From JACVRM01 sp963809765 (lineage in GTDB: Bacteria; Actinomycetota; Thermoleophilia; Gaiellales; Gaiellaceae): a stretch of 64,000 nt of DNA. The DNA is taken from positions 1-64,000 of the forward strand of contig CAWEKT010000003.1 in assembly GCA_963809765.1 (NCBI GenBank). The letters are read 5' to 3'. Below are positions 27,971 through 39,267 of the stretch, piece by piece; positions within the stretch are counted from its first letter, which is position 1, and each line of letters begins with the position of its first letter. A program made the translations under genes and the position numbers. Under the pieces are notes generated by a model, which did not search any database, was not told the DNA's origin, and worked only from the letters and a program-made list of their open reading frames with translations.

Positions 27971-29270
27971 CTAGACGATCGTCTCGAGCACGATCCCCCG
28001 CGATGGGGGAGGTGACTCGGCCACCACGTACGCGCCCAGAACCTCGGCGGCGGCGCGCTCCGCATCCGCCTCGTCGCGCGCGTGGATCTCGGCCAGCACA
28101 TCGCCCGCTGCCACCTCGTCCCCGCGCTTGCGCTGGCAGACGATGCCGACCGAGTGGTCGATCGCGTCACCGGCATCTGCACGGCCGGCGCCGAGGTGCA
28201 GGGCCGCCCGGCCGACGTCCATGGCGCCGACGCGGCTCACGTAGCCGGCCTCCGGCGCGGGCACCCCGCGGACGACTGGCGCCGTCGGGAGCACCGCCTC
28301 GTCGGGGTCGCCGCCCTGCGCGCGGATCCAGCGCTCGTAGGCAGCCGTGGCGGAGCCGTCCGCCATCGCCCGCTCGGCTCGCGCCCGGCCCTCGACCTCG
28401 TCGATGCCGAGGTCGGACACCGCCAGCAGGCGCGCGACCGCCGACAGCACGAGCTCGCTGAAGTCGGGCGGGCCCTCACCGCGGATGGTCGCAATGGCCT
28501 CGCGGAGCTCGAGCGCGTTCCCGACGGCGTTCCCGAGCGGCTGGTTCATGTCGGTCAGCAGGCAGACGACCTCGCGACCGGCTCGACGGCCGAGCTCGAC
28601 CATCGTCTCGGCCAGGACGCGTGCGTCTTCCAGGCTCTTCATGAAGGCACCGTCGCCGACCTTGACGTCGAGGACGATCGCCTCTGCTCCGGCGGCGATC
28701 TTCTTGGACATGATGCTGGCCGCGATCAGCTGGATGCTGTCGACCGTGCCCGTGACGTCGCGGAGCGCGTAGAGCCGCTTGTCGGCGGGCGTGAAGTCGC
28801 CGGTCTGACCGATGATCGCGAGCCCCACCTCCTTCACCTGGGCGAGGAACTCGTCGCGCGAGAGCTCGACGCGGAAGCCCGGGATCGACTCGAGCTTGTC
28901 GAGCGTGCCGCCCGTGTGCGCGAGACCGCGCCCGCTCATCTTCGCGAAGGGAACCCCGCAGGCCGCGACGATCGGCGCGACGGCGATCGAGGTCTTGTCG
29001 CCGACCCCGCCGGTGGAGTGCTTGTCGACTGCCTTGCGCCCGAGCTCGGCAGAGAGATCGAGGGTCTCGCCGCTCTGGACCATGGCGTCGGTGAGCGCGT
29101 GCGTCTCGGCGGGGGTCAGGCCGCGGAAGACGACGGCCATGCAGAACGCGCTCATCTGATAGTCGGGCACGTCACCGCGGGCGAAGCCGAGCAGGAGCTC
29201 GGAGATCTCGTCGGGCGAGAGCTCCTCGCCGTCGCGCTTGCGCTCGATCAGCTCCGGCGACGTGGATCAC
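27971..29270 (-). CDS. deoA: Thymidine/pyrimidine-nucleoside phosphorylase
   Basis: This enzyme cleaves thymidine or uridine with phosphate to base plus (deoxy)ribose-1-phosphate. Family signatures include KHSTGGVGDKTSIAVAPIVA (phosphate binding), SGRGLAHTGGTLDKLESIPG, and DVTGTVDSIQLIAASIMSKK then IAAGAEAIVLDVKVGDGAFM. The N-terminus starts at GTG 29,268-29,270 (VIHVAELIERKRDGEE), with one break near 29,253. The corrected length of about 433 residues is normal. It follows deoB by 25 bases in a nucleoside-salvage operon: DeoB uses the sugar phosphate that DeoA releases. Confidence 0.92.
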
Positions 29271-29295
29271 CGGCTGGCGCTCGTGTCGCTTGCCG

Positions 29296-30463
29296 TCACG
29301 GCTCGAGGATCGGTTCGCCAGGAGTGCGCTTGGGCGGCGCCTTGCCGCCGAGCCAGCGGTTGACCGTCGCGCCGACATCGGCGAACTCGCCCTCATGGAT
29401 CCGGCCGGCAGCGTTCTTGCCGTCCGCGTAGACGAGCAGGAGCGCATGCTCCCGGGAGTGGTCGGTCGACGGCGTCGTGGGGTCGCAACCGTGGTCGGAG
29501 GTCAGGACGAGCAGGTCGCCGGCCCGGAGCGCATCGAGCAGGTCGGGCAGGCGCTGGTCGAACGCCTGCAGGCAGCGGTGGAAGTTCACGGGGTCGTTGC
29601 GATGGCCCCAGAGCTGGTCGGTCTCGACCAGGTTGACGAAGATGAAGCCGTCGTCGACCTCGCGCGAGCAACTGCTCCGTCTTCGCGATCCCCTCCGCGT
29701 TGGAGCGGGTCGGGTGGGACTCGTCGATGTCCTGGCCGGCGAAGATGTCCGGGATCTTGCCCACGCCGTGCACGGTCTTCCCGGCGTCGCGGATGAGCGA
29801 GAGGTAGTTCGGCCGGCGAGGGACGAGCGAGAAGTCGTGGCGGTTCGGCGTCCGCTCGTAGTGCCCCGGCTCGCCCGTGAACGGCCGCGCGATCACCCGC
29901 CCGACGGCATGGTTGCCGGTGAGGATCTCGCGCGCGACCTTGCAGGCCTCGTACAGCTCCTCGAGCGGGATCGTGTCCTCGTGCGCGGCGATCTGGAAGA
30001 CGGAGTCGGCCGACGTGTAGACGATCCACTTGCCGGTCCGCTGGTGCTCCTCCCCGAGCTCCTGGATGATCTCGGTGCCCGAGGCGGGCGTGTTGCCGAG
30101 GACGCCGCGGCCCGTCCGGTGCATGAAGGGGTCGAGCACGTCGTGGGGGAAGCCGTGCGGGTAGGTCGGCATCGCCTGCGGCGTGACGATGCCCATCAGC
30201 TCCCAGTGGCCGCTCGTCGTGTCCTTGCCCTTGGAGCGCTCGAGCAGCCGTCCGGCGATCGCCGGCGCGCCCGGCTGCGGCGGGCAGCCGTCGAGCGGCT
30301 CGACGTTCCCCAGGCCGAGCGCCTCGAGGTTCGGGAGGTCGAGACCGCCGACGGCTCTCGCGACGTTGCCCAGCGTGTCCGACCCCTCGTCGCCGTAGTC
30401 GGCGGCGTCGGGCAGTGCGCCGGCTCCTACCGCGTCGAGGACGATCACGCAGGCTCTGGCCAC
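29296..30463 (-). CDS. deoB: Phosphopentomutase
   Basis: This metal-dependent mutase of the alkaline-phosphatase superfamily interconverts (deoxy)ribose-1- and 5-phosphate. The nucleophile region is CVIVLDAVGAGALPDAADYG followed by DEGSDTLGNVARAVGGL, where the Thr of DTLGN is the phospho-acceptor. Metal ligands appear in VLTSDHGCDPTTPSTDHSRE. Substrate-loop segments are KDTTSGHWELMG and PASGTEIIQELGEEHQRTGK. One break lies near 29,665. It is the first gene of the deoB-deoA pair and diverges from the small membrane protein at 30,534 across a 70-base gap. Confidence 0.93.
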
Positions 30464-30533
30464 GGCGTCTCCTTCCGCGTAGCGCGCGCCTCGGAACTGT
30501 CTTCCCGACTCACGGCGCTAGTCTAAGGCGGTC

Positions 30534-30677
30534 GTGGAGAGCGTCCTGGGACTGATCGGCCTTGCCATCTTCTGCGCGGCGGTGATCGCGCTGGCCGCGG
30601 GCGTCACGTACCTGGTGATCAAGATCTCGCCGGCAAGCCGCGCGAAGAAGTCGGCCGCTTCGACGACGAACAGCTAG
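30534..30677 (+). CDS. Small single-span membrane protein
   Basis: This 47-residue protein starts at GTG 30,534, nine bases after AAGG. It has one hydrophobic helix (LGLIGLAIFCAAVIALAAGV, then TYLVIKI) and a short basic/Ser tail (SPASRAKKSAASTTNS). Its TAG overlaps the stop of the convergent ald gene by four bases. The orientation is most likely N-out with a cytoplasmic tail, by the positive-inside rule. The function is unknown. Confidence 0.6.
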   Translation: MESVLGLIGLAIFCAAVIALAAGVTYLVIKISPASRAKKSAASTTNS

Positions 30678-31798
30678 ACCCGGGAAAGCCCCATCACGTC
30701 CTCGAAGGGCGTGTACGGGAGCCCGTGGGCTTCGGCGACCGCCTCGTAGGTCACCTTCCCGTCGAGGACGTTGACGCCGCGTGCAAGCGCTCGGTCGCGC
30801 GCGACCGCCTCGCGCAGGCCATGGTCGGCGATCGCCTCCACGTACGGCAGGGTGGCGTTCGTCAGTGCCTTGGTGGAGGTGATGGGCACGGCGCCGGGCA
30901 TGTTGGCGACGCAGTAGTGCGTGACGCCGTCGACGACGTAGACGGGGTCCGAGTGCGTCGTCGGGTGGGATGTCTCGGCGCAACCGCCCTGGTCGATCGC
31001 CACATCCGCCAGCACCGAGCCCTCCTTCATGCCGCGGATCATCTCGCGGGTTACGAGCTTGGGCGCAAGCGCACCGGGGATCAGGACGGCGCCGATGACG
31101 ACGTCGGCTTCGGCCACCGACTCCTGGATCTGGAGCGCCGAGGACATCAGCAGCGTGACGCGGCCGGACAGGACCTCCTCCAGGTGGCGCATGCGATCGA
31201 TCGAGCGCTCGAGGATCGTCACCTGACCGCCGAGGCCGATGGCGATGACCGCCGCGTTGTAGCCGACGATGCCACCGCCGATCACGACGACGCGGCCGGG
31301 TGCAACGCCGGGGACACCACCAAGGAGAAGCCCGCGGCCGCCGAGCGGTTTCTCGAGGAAGTACGCGCCGGCCTGGGCCGCGAGACGTCCGGCGACCTCG
31401 CTCATGGGTGCCAGCAGCGGTAGGCGCCGGTCGTCGGTCTCGACAGTCTCGTACGCGACGGCGGTGATGCCGCTCCCGACGAGGGCTCGCGTCAGCGGCT
31501 CGTCGGCCGCAATGTGCAGGTAGGTGAAGAGCACGAGCCCCTCGCGGAGGCGGTCGTACTCGAGGATGATCGGTTCCTTCACCTTGAGCAGCAGGTCGGA
31601 GTCCGCCCAGACGTCGTCGACGGACACGATCCGCGCGCCGACCGCGGAGTAGGCCTCGTCCGGGAAAGCGCTGCCGGCGCCGGCGCCGGTCTCCACCAGC
31701 ACCTCGTGGCCGCGCTTGCCGAGCTCGAGGGCGCCGGCCGGCGTCAGCGCCACCCGGTACTCGTCCGGCTTGATCTCCCTGGCGACGCCGACTCTCAC
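30674..31798 (-). CDS. ald: Alanine dehydrogenase
   Basis: This enzyme interconverts L-alanine and pyruvate with NAD(H) and ammonia. The 374-residue frame is intact. The N-terminal domain starts VRVGVAREIKPDEYRVALTP, with KVKEP and the catalytic His in LFTYLHIAADEPLTRALV. The NAD-binding motif is VVVIGGGIVGYNAAVIAIGL, followed by LADVAIDQGGCAETSHPTTH. The start is GTG 31,796-31,798, overlapping the TGA of the membrane protein upstream (GTGA). It ends in a four-base convergent overlap with the small membrane protein gene. Confidence 0.95.
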   Translation of the reverse strand: MRVGVAREIKPDEYRVALTPAGALELGKRGHEVLVETGAGAGSAFPDEAYSAVGARIVSVDDVWADSDLLLKVKEPIILEYDRLREGLVLFTYLHIAADEPLTRALVGSGITAVAYETVETDDRRLPLLAPMSEVAGRLAAQAGAYFLEKPLGGRGLLLGGVPGVAPGRVVVIGGGIVGYNAAVIAIGLGGQVTILERSIDRMRHLEEVLSGRVTLLMSSALQIQESVAEADVVIGAVLIPGALAPKLVTREMIRGMKEGSVLADVAIDQGGCAETSHPTTHSDPVYVVDGVTHYCVANMPGAVPITSTKALTNATLPYVEAIADHGLREAVARDRALARGVNVLDGKVTYEAVAEAHGLPYTPFEDVMGLSRV

Positions 31799-33049
31799 GG
31801 CCGAGGAACCCTACCGTCCCTCCGGCCCTCATCCGGCGGGTCCAGCCAGGCGTCGCGTGCCCGCAACTCTTCTTGTCGCCAGGTCGCGGGCCAGGCCGCG
31901 AGCAGACCCGCGAACAGGAACTGGAGCCCGTAGGCGTGGTTGTGCACGAACACGAGCGTGCGCCGGACGTCGCCGTAGTCGGCGGCGGCGAGCAGGGCCG
32001 AGACGGCGAACAGGAACGCCTGCACGACGGCGATGCTTCCGAGCACGGCCCGGAAGCCGCTGCCCTCCGCGCGACGACGCCAGACGACCAGTGCGCAGCC
32101 GCAGGCCAGCGCCAGCGCGAGCACCAGCGCCGTCTCGGCGGCGAGCGGGAACGCCGGCTCGAGCTTGGAGATCTGGTGCGTCGGACTGAAGTCGTCGCGA
32201 TCCCAGAGATAGAAGGGCACCGTGACCGCCGCGAAGGCAGCGATGACCACCGCGAGCGACCACGCAGCGCGGCGCGGGCCCGCTCGCGCCGACGGCTGCA
32301 GCGAGGACGGGCGGCAGCACGAAGAGGAAGTTGGCGCGTGACGAGAGGGCGAGCCCGAGGAACGCGGCCGCCCCCGCCCGTCGGCCACCGCCGCCCGGCC
32401 GCCGGTCGTGGACAACGAGGAAGACGAGCGCGGCGACCGTGACGTACACCGAGTTCGCGATCCGGTCGCTGCCGACGATGAGGATCTGCAGCACCGCCGG
32501 CGAGAGAAAGACGAGGGCCAGGAACAGGCCGAGCGCGCTGCGCCACTGGCCGAACACGTAGCGGCAGACCGCGGCGAACGCCGCCAGCCAGAAGAAGTTC
32601 TGGTAGCCGGCGTCACCGAGGATCGTGAACGGGAGCGCCAGCAGGACGGCTCCCGGAAGCGGCGAGATCGGATTCCCGAACTGGGTCTCGACGCCGTACG
32701 GGAACCGCCCGTCGAGGAGGCGCTCGCCGGCCAGCTCGAGCGCATCGTCGGCGTCTCCGCGCGTGGCGTCGAGGTCCGGGTGCACCAGCCCGTACGCCAG
32801 CGCGAGACCGGCGAACGTCAGGGCGAGCAGGACGAGCGCCGTGCGTGAGCTGATCAGGCGCGGGAGCGGCAGGCGCTGCGCGACGGCCAGAGCGACGAAG
32901 ACGCCCGCGGGGTACAGCACCGCCGGTGCGACGCCGAGCCGCTTCTCGACGAACGCGAGCGAAGGCACGGCGAGCACCGTGGTCAGGAGCAGCCGGTTTC
33001 CCGCGCCAGGGACGCGGAGCCACTGTGCGGCCACGCCCTCAGCCGCCAT
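31795..33049 (-). CDS. Polytopic membrane protein, possibly GT-C-like
   Basis: About ten hydrophobic helices are visible. The first extracytoplasmic-type loop reads HPDLDATRGDADDALELAGE, RLLDGRFPYGVETQFGNPIS, PLPGAVLLALPF. An acidic loop followed by a PYG/GNP segment resembles lipid-linked-sugar mannosyltransferases (GT-C/GT87), but I see no decisive motif. One break lies near 32,285, and the corrected length is about 415 residues. ATG 33,047-33,049 overlaps the aldo/keto reductase end by 11 bases, and the gene end overlaps ald. The grouping with ald is probably only positional. Confidence 0.6.
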
Positions 33050-33819
33050 GCGCCAGGCGCTCGACCAGCGTCCGCTCGTCGGGCCCGAGCCAGGGCGGCT
33101 CCCCCGCGCGGGCGTTCTCGGCGGTGCGTTCCGCGCGGCGCGTCGCCGGGATGACGGCGTCGACCCGCTCGTCGGAGAGGGCCCACTTGAGCAGCGCCTG
33201 GGGCCACGTCTCGATCCCGAACGGTCGCAGCGGCTCGAGCTCCTCGGCCGCCGGCTCACGCGTCAGCAGCCGGCCGGCACCGAGCGGCCGCATGACGAGC
33301 ACGGCGATGCCGAGCTCTGCCGCGAGCGGCAGGATCCGCTGCTCGGCCTCCCGCTCGAACGGGTTCAGCGGGATCTGGACGGTGTCGAAACGACCCGTGC
33401 GCAGCGCGCGCTCCAGCTCGCCGAACGCCGACGGGTCGTAGTGGGTGACGCCCAGCCGGCCGAGGCGTCCGGCCTCCCGCTCGGCCTCGAGCCACGGCAG
33501 GTGCTCCCGCCAGGCCACCAGGTTGTGGACCTGCTGGACGTCGACGTGGCCGTACCAGTCGAGCTGCGCAGCGAGCTGCGCGCGGGCCTCGCCCGGCGAC
33601 GCCGACCAGATCTTCGTCGCGACGATCGCCTCGCTCGCGCCGACCGGAGAGCGCAGCGGCGAGCGACCCCTCGGCGCCGCCGTACATCGGCGACGTGTCG
33701 AAGAGGCGCGTGCCGGCCGCGAGGGCGGCGCCGACGACCTCCCGGGCAAGGCTCGTGTCGCGGTCGAACGTGCGGTACGTCCCCAGTCCGACGACGGGGC
33801 CAAGCCGTCGCTCCTCCAT
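33039..33819 (-). CDS. Aldo/keto reductase family protein
   Basis: This NADPH-dependent TIM-barrel oxidoreductase has the catalytic tetrad visible: Asp and Tyr in GTRLFDTSPMYGGAEGSL, Lys in AIVATKIWSASPGEAR and His in VDVQQVHNLVAWREHLPWL. Cofactor-binding segments are IPLNPFEREAEQRILPLAAE and WALSDERVDAVIPATRRAER. One break lies near 33,645. ATG 33,817-33,819 (MEERRLG) is preferred, and ATG 33,834 would add five residues. The substrate is unknown. It leads the operon with the membrane protein and ald. Confidence 0.82.
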
Positions 33820-33844
33820 CAGCACTCCGCCCAACTGCCCCCAA

Positions 33845-33861
33845 GGGCACCCCGGGTGCCC
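33845..33861. terminator. Palindrome after the DUF3866 gene, terminator-like
   Basis: GGGCACCC followed by CGGGTGCCC forms a near-perfect stem with almost no loop, in the roughly 150-base gap between the DUF3866 gene and the aldo/keto reductase. There is no U-tract. The rest of the gap shows nothing recognisable. Confidence 0.35.
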
Positions 33862-33982
33862 CTACCGAAGGTGTACCCGGCGCGAGCGCACGAGTGTGTG
33901 ACGGTCTCGCACCGAAAGTGCAGCGGTGGGAATCCGCGGCGATCGAACGCGGCCGGCGACGCCGACAACGAGCGCGCCGACG

Positions 33983-34963
33983 TCACGGCAGCATGCGACG
34001 GGCGACGGCGCCCGCAGCGAAGGCAGCCTTGAAGAACGTGGGATCTTCGCCGGGCCCGCGGCCCATGTGCGAGAGCGGCAGGCCGTCGCAGGCCTCGAGC
34101 CAGCCGCTCGCGTCGACGTCGTCGCGCTCGCCGAGCCAGTCCGGGCGCCTCCATCCCGGACGGCCACGCGACCACAGGTCTGCTGAGGCCGAGGACGGCC
34201 CGTGCGTGGTGCGAGACGCCGCGGTGGCGCTCGCGCGGGTCGGCTTCGGAGACCCGGACAGCGAGGATCGGGCGTCCTCCGAGCGCCGCGGCGGCGTGCA
34301 CGACCTCGGCGGCCGCGACCGCTCCGTGGCCGAGCTCTGAGCCCGTGCCCGCAAGGCCGGGGCCGGGCCCGCAGACCACCACCTCCGCCCCGCTCGCGCG
34401 CGCCGCGAGGAGCGCCGACGGCACGCCGGCGCACTGGAGGTCGCCGTCGAGGCACGGCGCGGCAGCGATCGCCAGGCCGAGCAGGTCGTGCGCCTTCAGC
34501 GCACGCACGGCGTCGGAGAGCGAGACCGGCAGTGCCCCGCCGGCGATCTGAACCCAGGCGGCGCGTGCGGCCGGCGAGGGCCGCGGCGACCGGCACGAGC
34601 TGGCTGTGCAGCGTGCAGACCACGACCGGCATGCCGTCGAGCGCGTCGGGCAGCTCGCCGCTCCTCCTCCGCGAATCTCGTCGCCGCCTGCAACGGCGTG
34701 TAGGGCAGCGTCATGACGTGCGCCCCGGGCTCCGGGTCGAGGCCGAGCCCGCGCGTGAGGTTGGCGTAGAGGACGTCGAAGCCGCCCGAGCCGAGCCCGA
34801 GCTGGCGCGCCTGGACGTTGACGAGCACCTCGTCGCCGAGCGCGACGGCGCCGGTCAGGCGCGGGTAGGCGACGCAGGGCTCACCGTCGACCTCGCAGCG
34901 GACGAGCCCCTCATGCCGCTCGAGCACGGCCGTGACGGTTCCCCGCCGCAGCCCGAGCGGCAT
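33983..34963 (-). CDS. DUF3866 family protein
   Basis: This is a conserved actinobacterial protein of unknown function. The family pattern is clear at the start: LRRGTVTAVLERHEGLVRCE, GEPCVAYPRLTGAVALGDEV, LVNVQARQLGLGSGGFDVLY, ANLTRGLGLDPEPGAHVMTL. The middle (PVVVCTLHSQLVPVAAALAG) and the end (AAFAAGAVARRMLP) follow after breaks near 34,655, 34,580 and 34,150. The corrected length is about 325 residues. ATG 34,961-34,963 shares a base with the peptidase stop (TGATG). Confidence 0.8.
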
Positions 34964-36132
34964 CAGCCGGTTCCGTTGCGCGCCGCCTCGACGAGCGCCA
35001 GCGTGACCTCGACCATCCCCTCGAGGTCGGCGACCGAGATGTGCTCGTCCGACGAGTGGATGTTGGCCATCCCGTTCGCCAGGTTCAGGCACTGGAGACC
35101 GCGCTCGTTGAAGACGTTCGCGTCGGCCCCTCCGCCTGAAAGGACAAGCCGGGGCTCGTAGCCGGAGCGCTCGAGCGCCGCAGTGGCGAGCCGCACGGGC
35201 TCGTCGGCGGGCTTGAAGCGGTAGCCGCTGAAGTGCTCCTGCACCTGCGTCTCGACGTCACAGTCGGCGAGGCTCGCCGCGTACGTCATCGTCTCGAGCA
35301 TCTCGCGCACGAGGTCGCGGAGCTTCTCGGCGTCGTGTGAGCGCGCCTCCGCCGCGAAGCTGCACAGCTCGGGGACGACGTTGCGCGCGCTGCCGCCGCG
35401 GATCTCCCCCACGTTCGCGGTGGTTTCCTCGTCGAGCCGCCCGAGCCGAAGGTCGGCGACCGCGCGAGCGGCGGCGGCTACCGCTGAGCGCCCCTCCTCC
35501 GGGTACATGCCTGCGTGAGCCGCCTTGCCGCGGAACGTTGCGTCGATGGAAGCGGCGTGCGGCGCGCCCAGGATGACCTCGCCGATCGGTCCGGCGTGGT
35601 CGTAGACGTAGCCGACGCTCGCGTGCAGCCGGGTGTGGTCGAACGCCTCGGCACCGCAGAGCCCGACCTCCTCCTTCGGCGTGAAGAGGAGCTCGATGCC
35701 GGCGTGCGGCCGGCCCTCGACGAGCACGCGGCGCGCGGCCTCGAGCATCGCGGCCACGGCCGACTTGTTGTCGGCGCCGAGGATGGTCGCGCGGGCGTTG
35801 CGGATGACGCCGTCCTCGCCGACGACCGGCTCGATCGAGCTGTCGGGCGGGACGGTGTCGAGGTGCGCGCAGAGGAAGATCGGCGTGCCGCCGTTGTCGT
35901 CCGTCGGCGGCAGCCGGCAGTAGAGGTTGCCCATGCTCGAGCCGATCGACGGCCCCGTCTCGTCCTCGTCGACGTCGAGTGCGAGGTCGCGCAGGTAACG
36001 CGCGACGGCGTCGGCGACAGGGCGCTCCTCGCCCGAGGGGCTGGCGATCGCCGCCAGCTCGACGAACAGGCGGGCGACGTCGGGCAGGCCGTTCACGGAC
36101 ACGGCCGGATCGTACGGAGTCACGCCCGGCAC
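34963..36132 (-). CDS. M20-family metallopeptidase (PepT-like tripeptidase)
   Basis: This is a cytoplasmic zinc exopeptidase of 389 residues with an intact frame. Metal-site and catalytic residues are visible: His and Asp in PIFLCAHLDTVPPDSSIEP, Asp in ATILGADNKSAVAAMLEAAR, the general-base Glu pair in LLFTPKEEVGLCGAEAFD, and the distal His in ANIHSSDEHISVADLEGMVE. The lid/dimerisation domain lies around FRGKAAHAGMYPEEGRSAVA. PepT-like members release N-terminal residues from short peptides. The exact specificity is uncertain. Confidence 0.85.
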   Translation of the reverse strand: MPGVTPYDPAVSVNGLPDVARLFVELAAIASPSGEERPVADAVARYLRDLALDVDEDETGPSIGSSMGNLYCRLPPTDDNGGTPIFLCAHLDTVPPDSSIEPVVGEDGVIRNARATILGADNKSAVAAMLEAARRVLVEGRPHAGIELLFTPKEEVGLCGAEAFDHTRLHASVGYVYDHAGPIGEVILGAPHAASIDATFRGKAAHAGMYPEEGRSAVAAAARAVADLRLGRLDEETTANVGEIRGGSARNVVPELCSFAAEARSHDAEKLRDLVREMLETMTYAASLADCDVETQVQEHFSGYRFKPADEPVRLATAALERSGYEPRLVLSGGGADANVFNERGLQCLNLANGMANIHSSDEHISVADLEGMVEVTLALVEAARNGTG

Positions 36133-36169
36133 ACGCGCGGTTCAGCGCGTCTCGGCGGCCGGAGCCGTG

Positions 36170-36367
36170 CTACGCAGGCTTGCGGACGACCCGGTTGGCG
36201 AGCTTGGTCACGCCGACGCCCAGCGCGGCTCCCCCGCCGAGCGCCAGGCCGACGAGGTTCGTCGTCGTGCAGGTGCGGCAGACGTTGCAGCACGCCGGCG
36301 CGATCGGCGCGTACTCGGCCGCGCGGCTGGTGATGGGCGCCATGCGAACGCTGAGCCTTCGCAACAT
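36170..36367 (-). CDS. Small Cys-cluster protein with C-terminal hydrophobic segment
   Basis: This 65-residue protein starts at ATG 36,365-36,367. It has a basic N-terminus (MLRRLSVRMAPITSRAAEYA), a compact four-Cys motif (CCNVCRTC) suited to metal or disulfide chemistry, and a glycine-rich hydrophobic stretch (LVGLALGGGAALGVGVTKLA) that could be a membrane helix. It lies 38 bases after pyrG on the same strand. I do not recognise a named family. Confidence 0.55.
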   Translation of the reverse strand: MLRRLSVRMAPITSRAAEYAPIAPACCNVCRTCTTTNLVGLALGGGAALGVGVTKLANRVVRKPA

Positions 36368-36405
36368 CGCTCTGAGTTTAGGGCGAGCAGGGCTGCCGTG
36401 ACGCG

Positions 36406-38054
<1,649 letters not shown>

Positions 38055-38058
<4 letters not shown>

Positions 38059-39267
38059 GCCGCGCTCCGGCCGAGCCGGTCGAGCGTGCGGAGCACCGGC
38101 GTGCTCTCGATCAGGCGGCCGAGCGAACGCTTCTCGCCGTAGGACGGTGAGGCCTGCGAGGGCGCCGAGCGCGATCCACCGGCCTCGTCCCGTGAGTCGA
38201 TCCACGGAACTCAAGGCTAGCAGCGCACCCAGCGCGTTCGACCCCGCGTCCCCCAGCATCCCCATCTCGCGGAGATCGTAAGGAAGCAGGCAGACGGCCG
38301 GCCGGCGCGGCGCGCCGACCACCGTGGCCGCGAGCAGGTAGGCCTTGAGCGCACGCCCGGGCCTGGTGTCGAGCTGGTTGAGCAGGTTCGCGGAGAGGGC
38401 GACGAGCGCGCCGCCCGAGAGCGAGCGGGTGGCGGCGACGGCGACGGCGGGAATGCCGACGAGCTTGAGTACCCCGGTCGTCCGGCCGCTGCCGAGGTGG
38501 GCGCGAAAGCCGCGCTCGGGGCCGCTCCAGAGGTCGTCGGCGAGGCCGATCGCGGTGACGGCGGCGACCGGCCCTCCGCGCAGGCCGACGAGCCAGCCGA
38601 CGAGCGGCAGGCGCAGGCCGCGGTGATTCACGGCCGTCGGGCCGGCCGCCAGCAGCGCGTCGAGCAGCTGGCGCCCGCGGTGGAGGAACCCCGCCGCATC
38701 GCGGCCGGTGGCGCGGTGGCGAAGCGGCAGCTCGATCTCCTCGACGCGCAGGCCGGCGCGCAGGGCTGCGATCGTGCCGCCGACCTCGGCGCCGTAGCCC
38801 GACGCGAGCGGGAAGCACGCCTCGCGCGCGGCCGGCGAGAGCAGGCGCTGGCCCGAGAGCGGCTCCCGCAGCGCGCGGCCGGTGCTGAAGCGGATGAGCG
38901 CGCGGGCCGTGCGTTTCGCGAGGCCGAAGCCGCCGCCCTGGCGCTCGGCGAACGCCGCGATGGCGAGGTCGGCGTCCGCCTCGGCGAGCGGGCGCAGGTC
39001 GCCGTCGAGATCGGCATCGCAGAGGAGCAAGGCGCCGGGCGGCGCGTGCGGCTCGACCAGTGTCAGCGCCTGGCCCTTGCCGCGCCGCGGCAGGCGGAAG
39101 ACGGCGGCGCCGGCAGCCTCGGCACGAGCGGCGGTCTCGTCGCGCGAGCCGTCGTCGGCGACGACCACCTGCGCGTCGGGGAACGCAGCTCGAAGCGCCT
39201 CGACGGTGGCGGCGATCCGCGGCGCCTCGTCCCGGGCGGCGACGAGGATCGCCTGCGGGTCAGTCAA
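38055..39267 (-). CDS. GT2 glycosyltransferase fused to truncated MraY/WecA-like domain
   Basis: The N-terminal ~210 residues form a GT-A glycosyltransferase: ILVAARDEAPRIAATVEALR, VVVADDGSRDET and the metal site LLCDADLDGDL. The C-terminal ~190 residues resemble part of the polyprenyl-phosphate sugar-phosphate transferases: GLADDLWSGPERGFRAHLGS, TTGVLKLVG, NLLNQLDTRPGRALKAYLL and MLGDAGSNALGALL. The early membrane helices of that family are missing. A break near 38,140 precedes the end LRTLDRLGRSAA. The start is TTG 39,265-39,267, overlapping the mctB/steB stop by eight bases. It is probably involved in envelope glycan lipid synthesis. Confidence 0.72.

Noticed and set aside
28082..29431. 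Long open frame opposite deoA
   Set aside because: Antisense open frames are expected at about 70% GC; deoA on the other strand has all family motifs and this one matches nothing.
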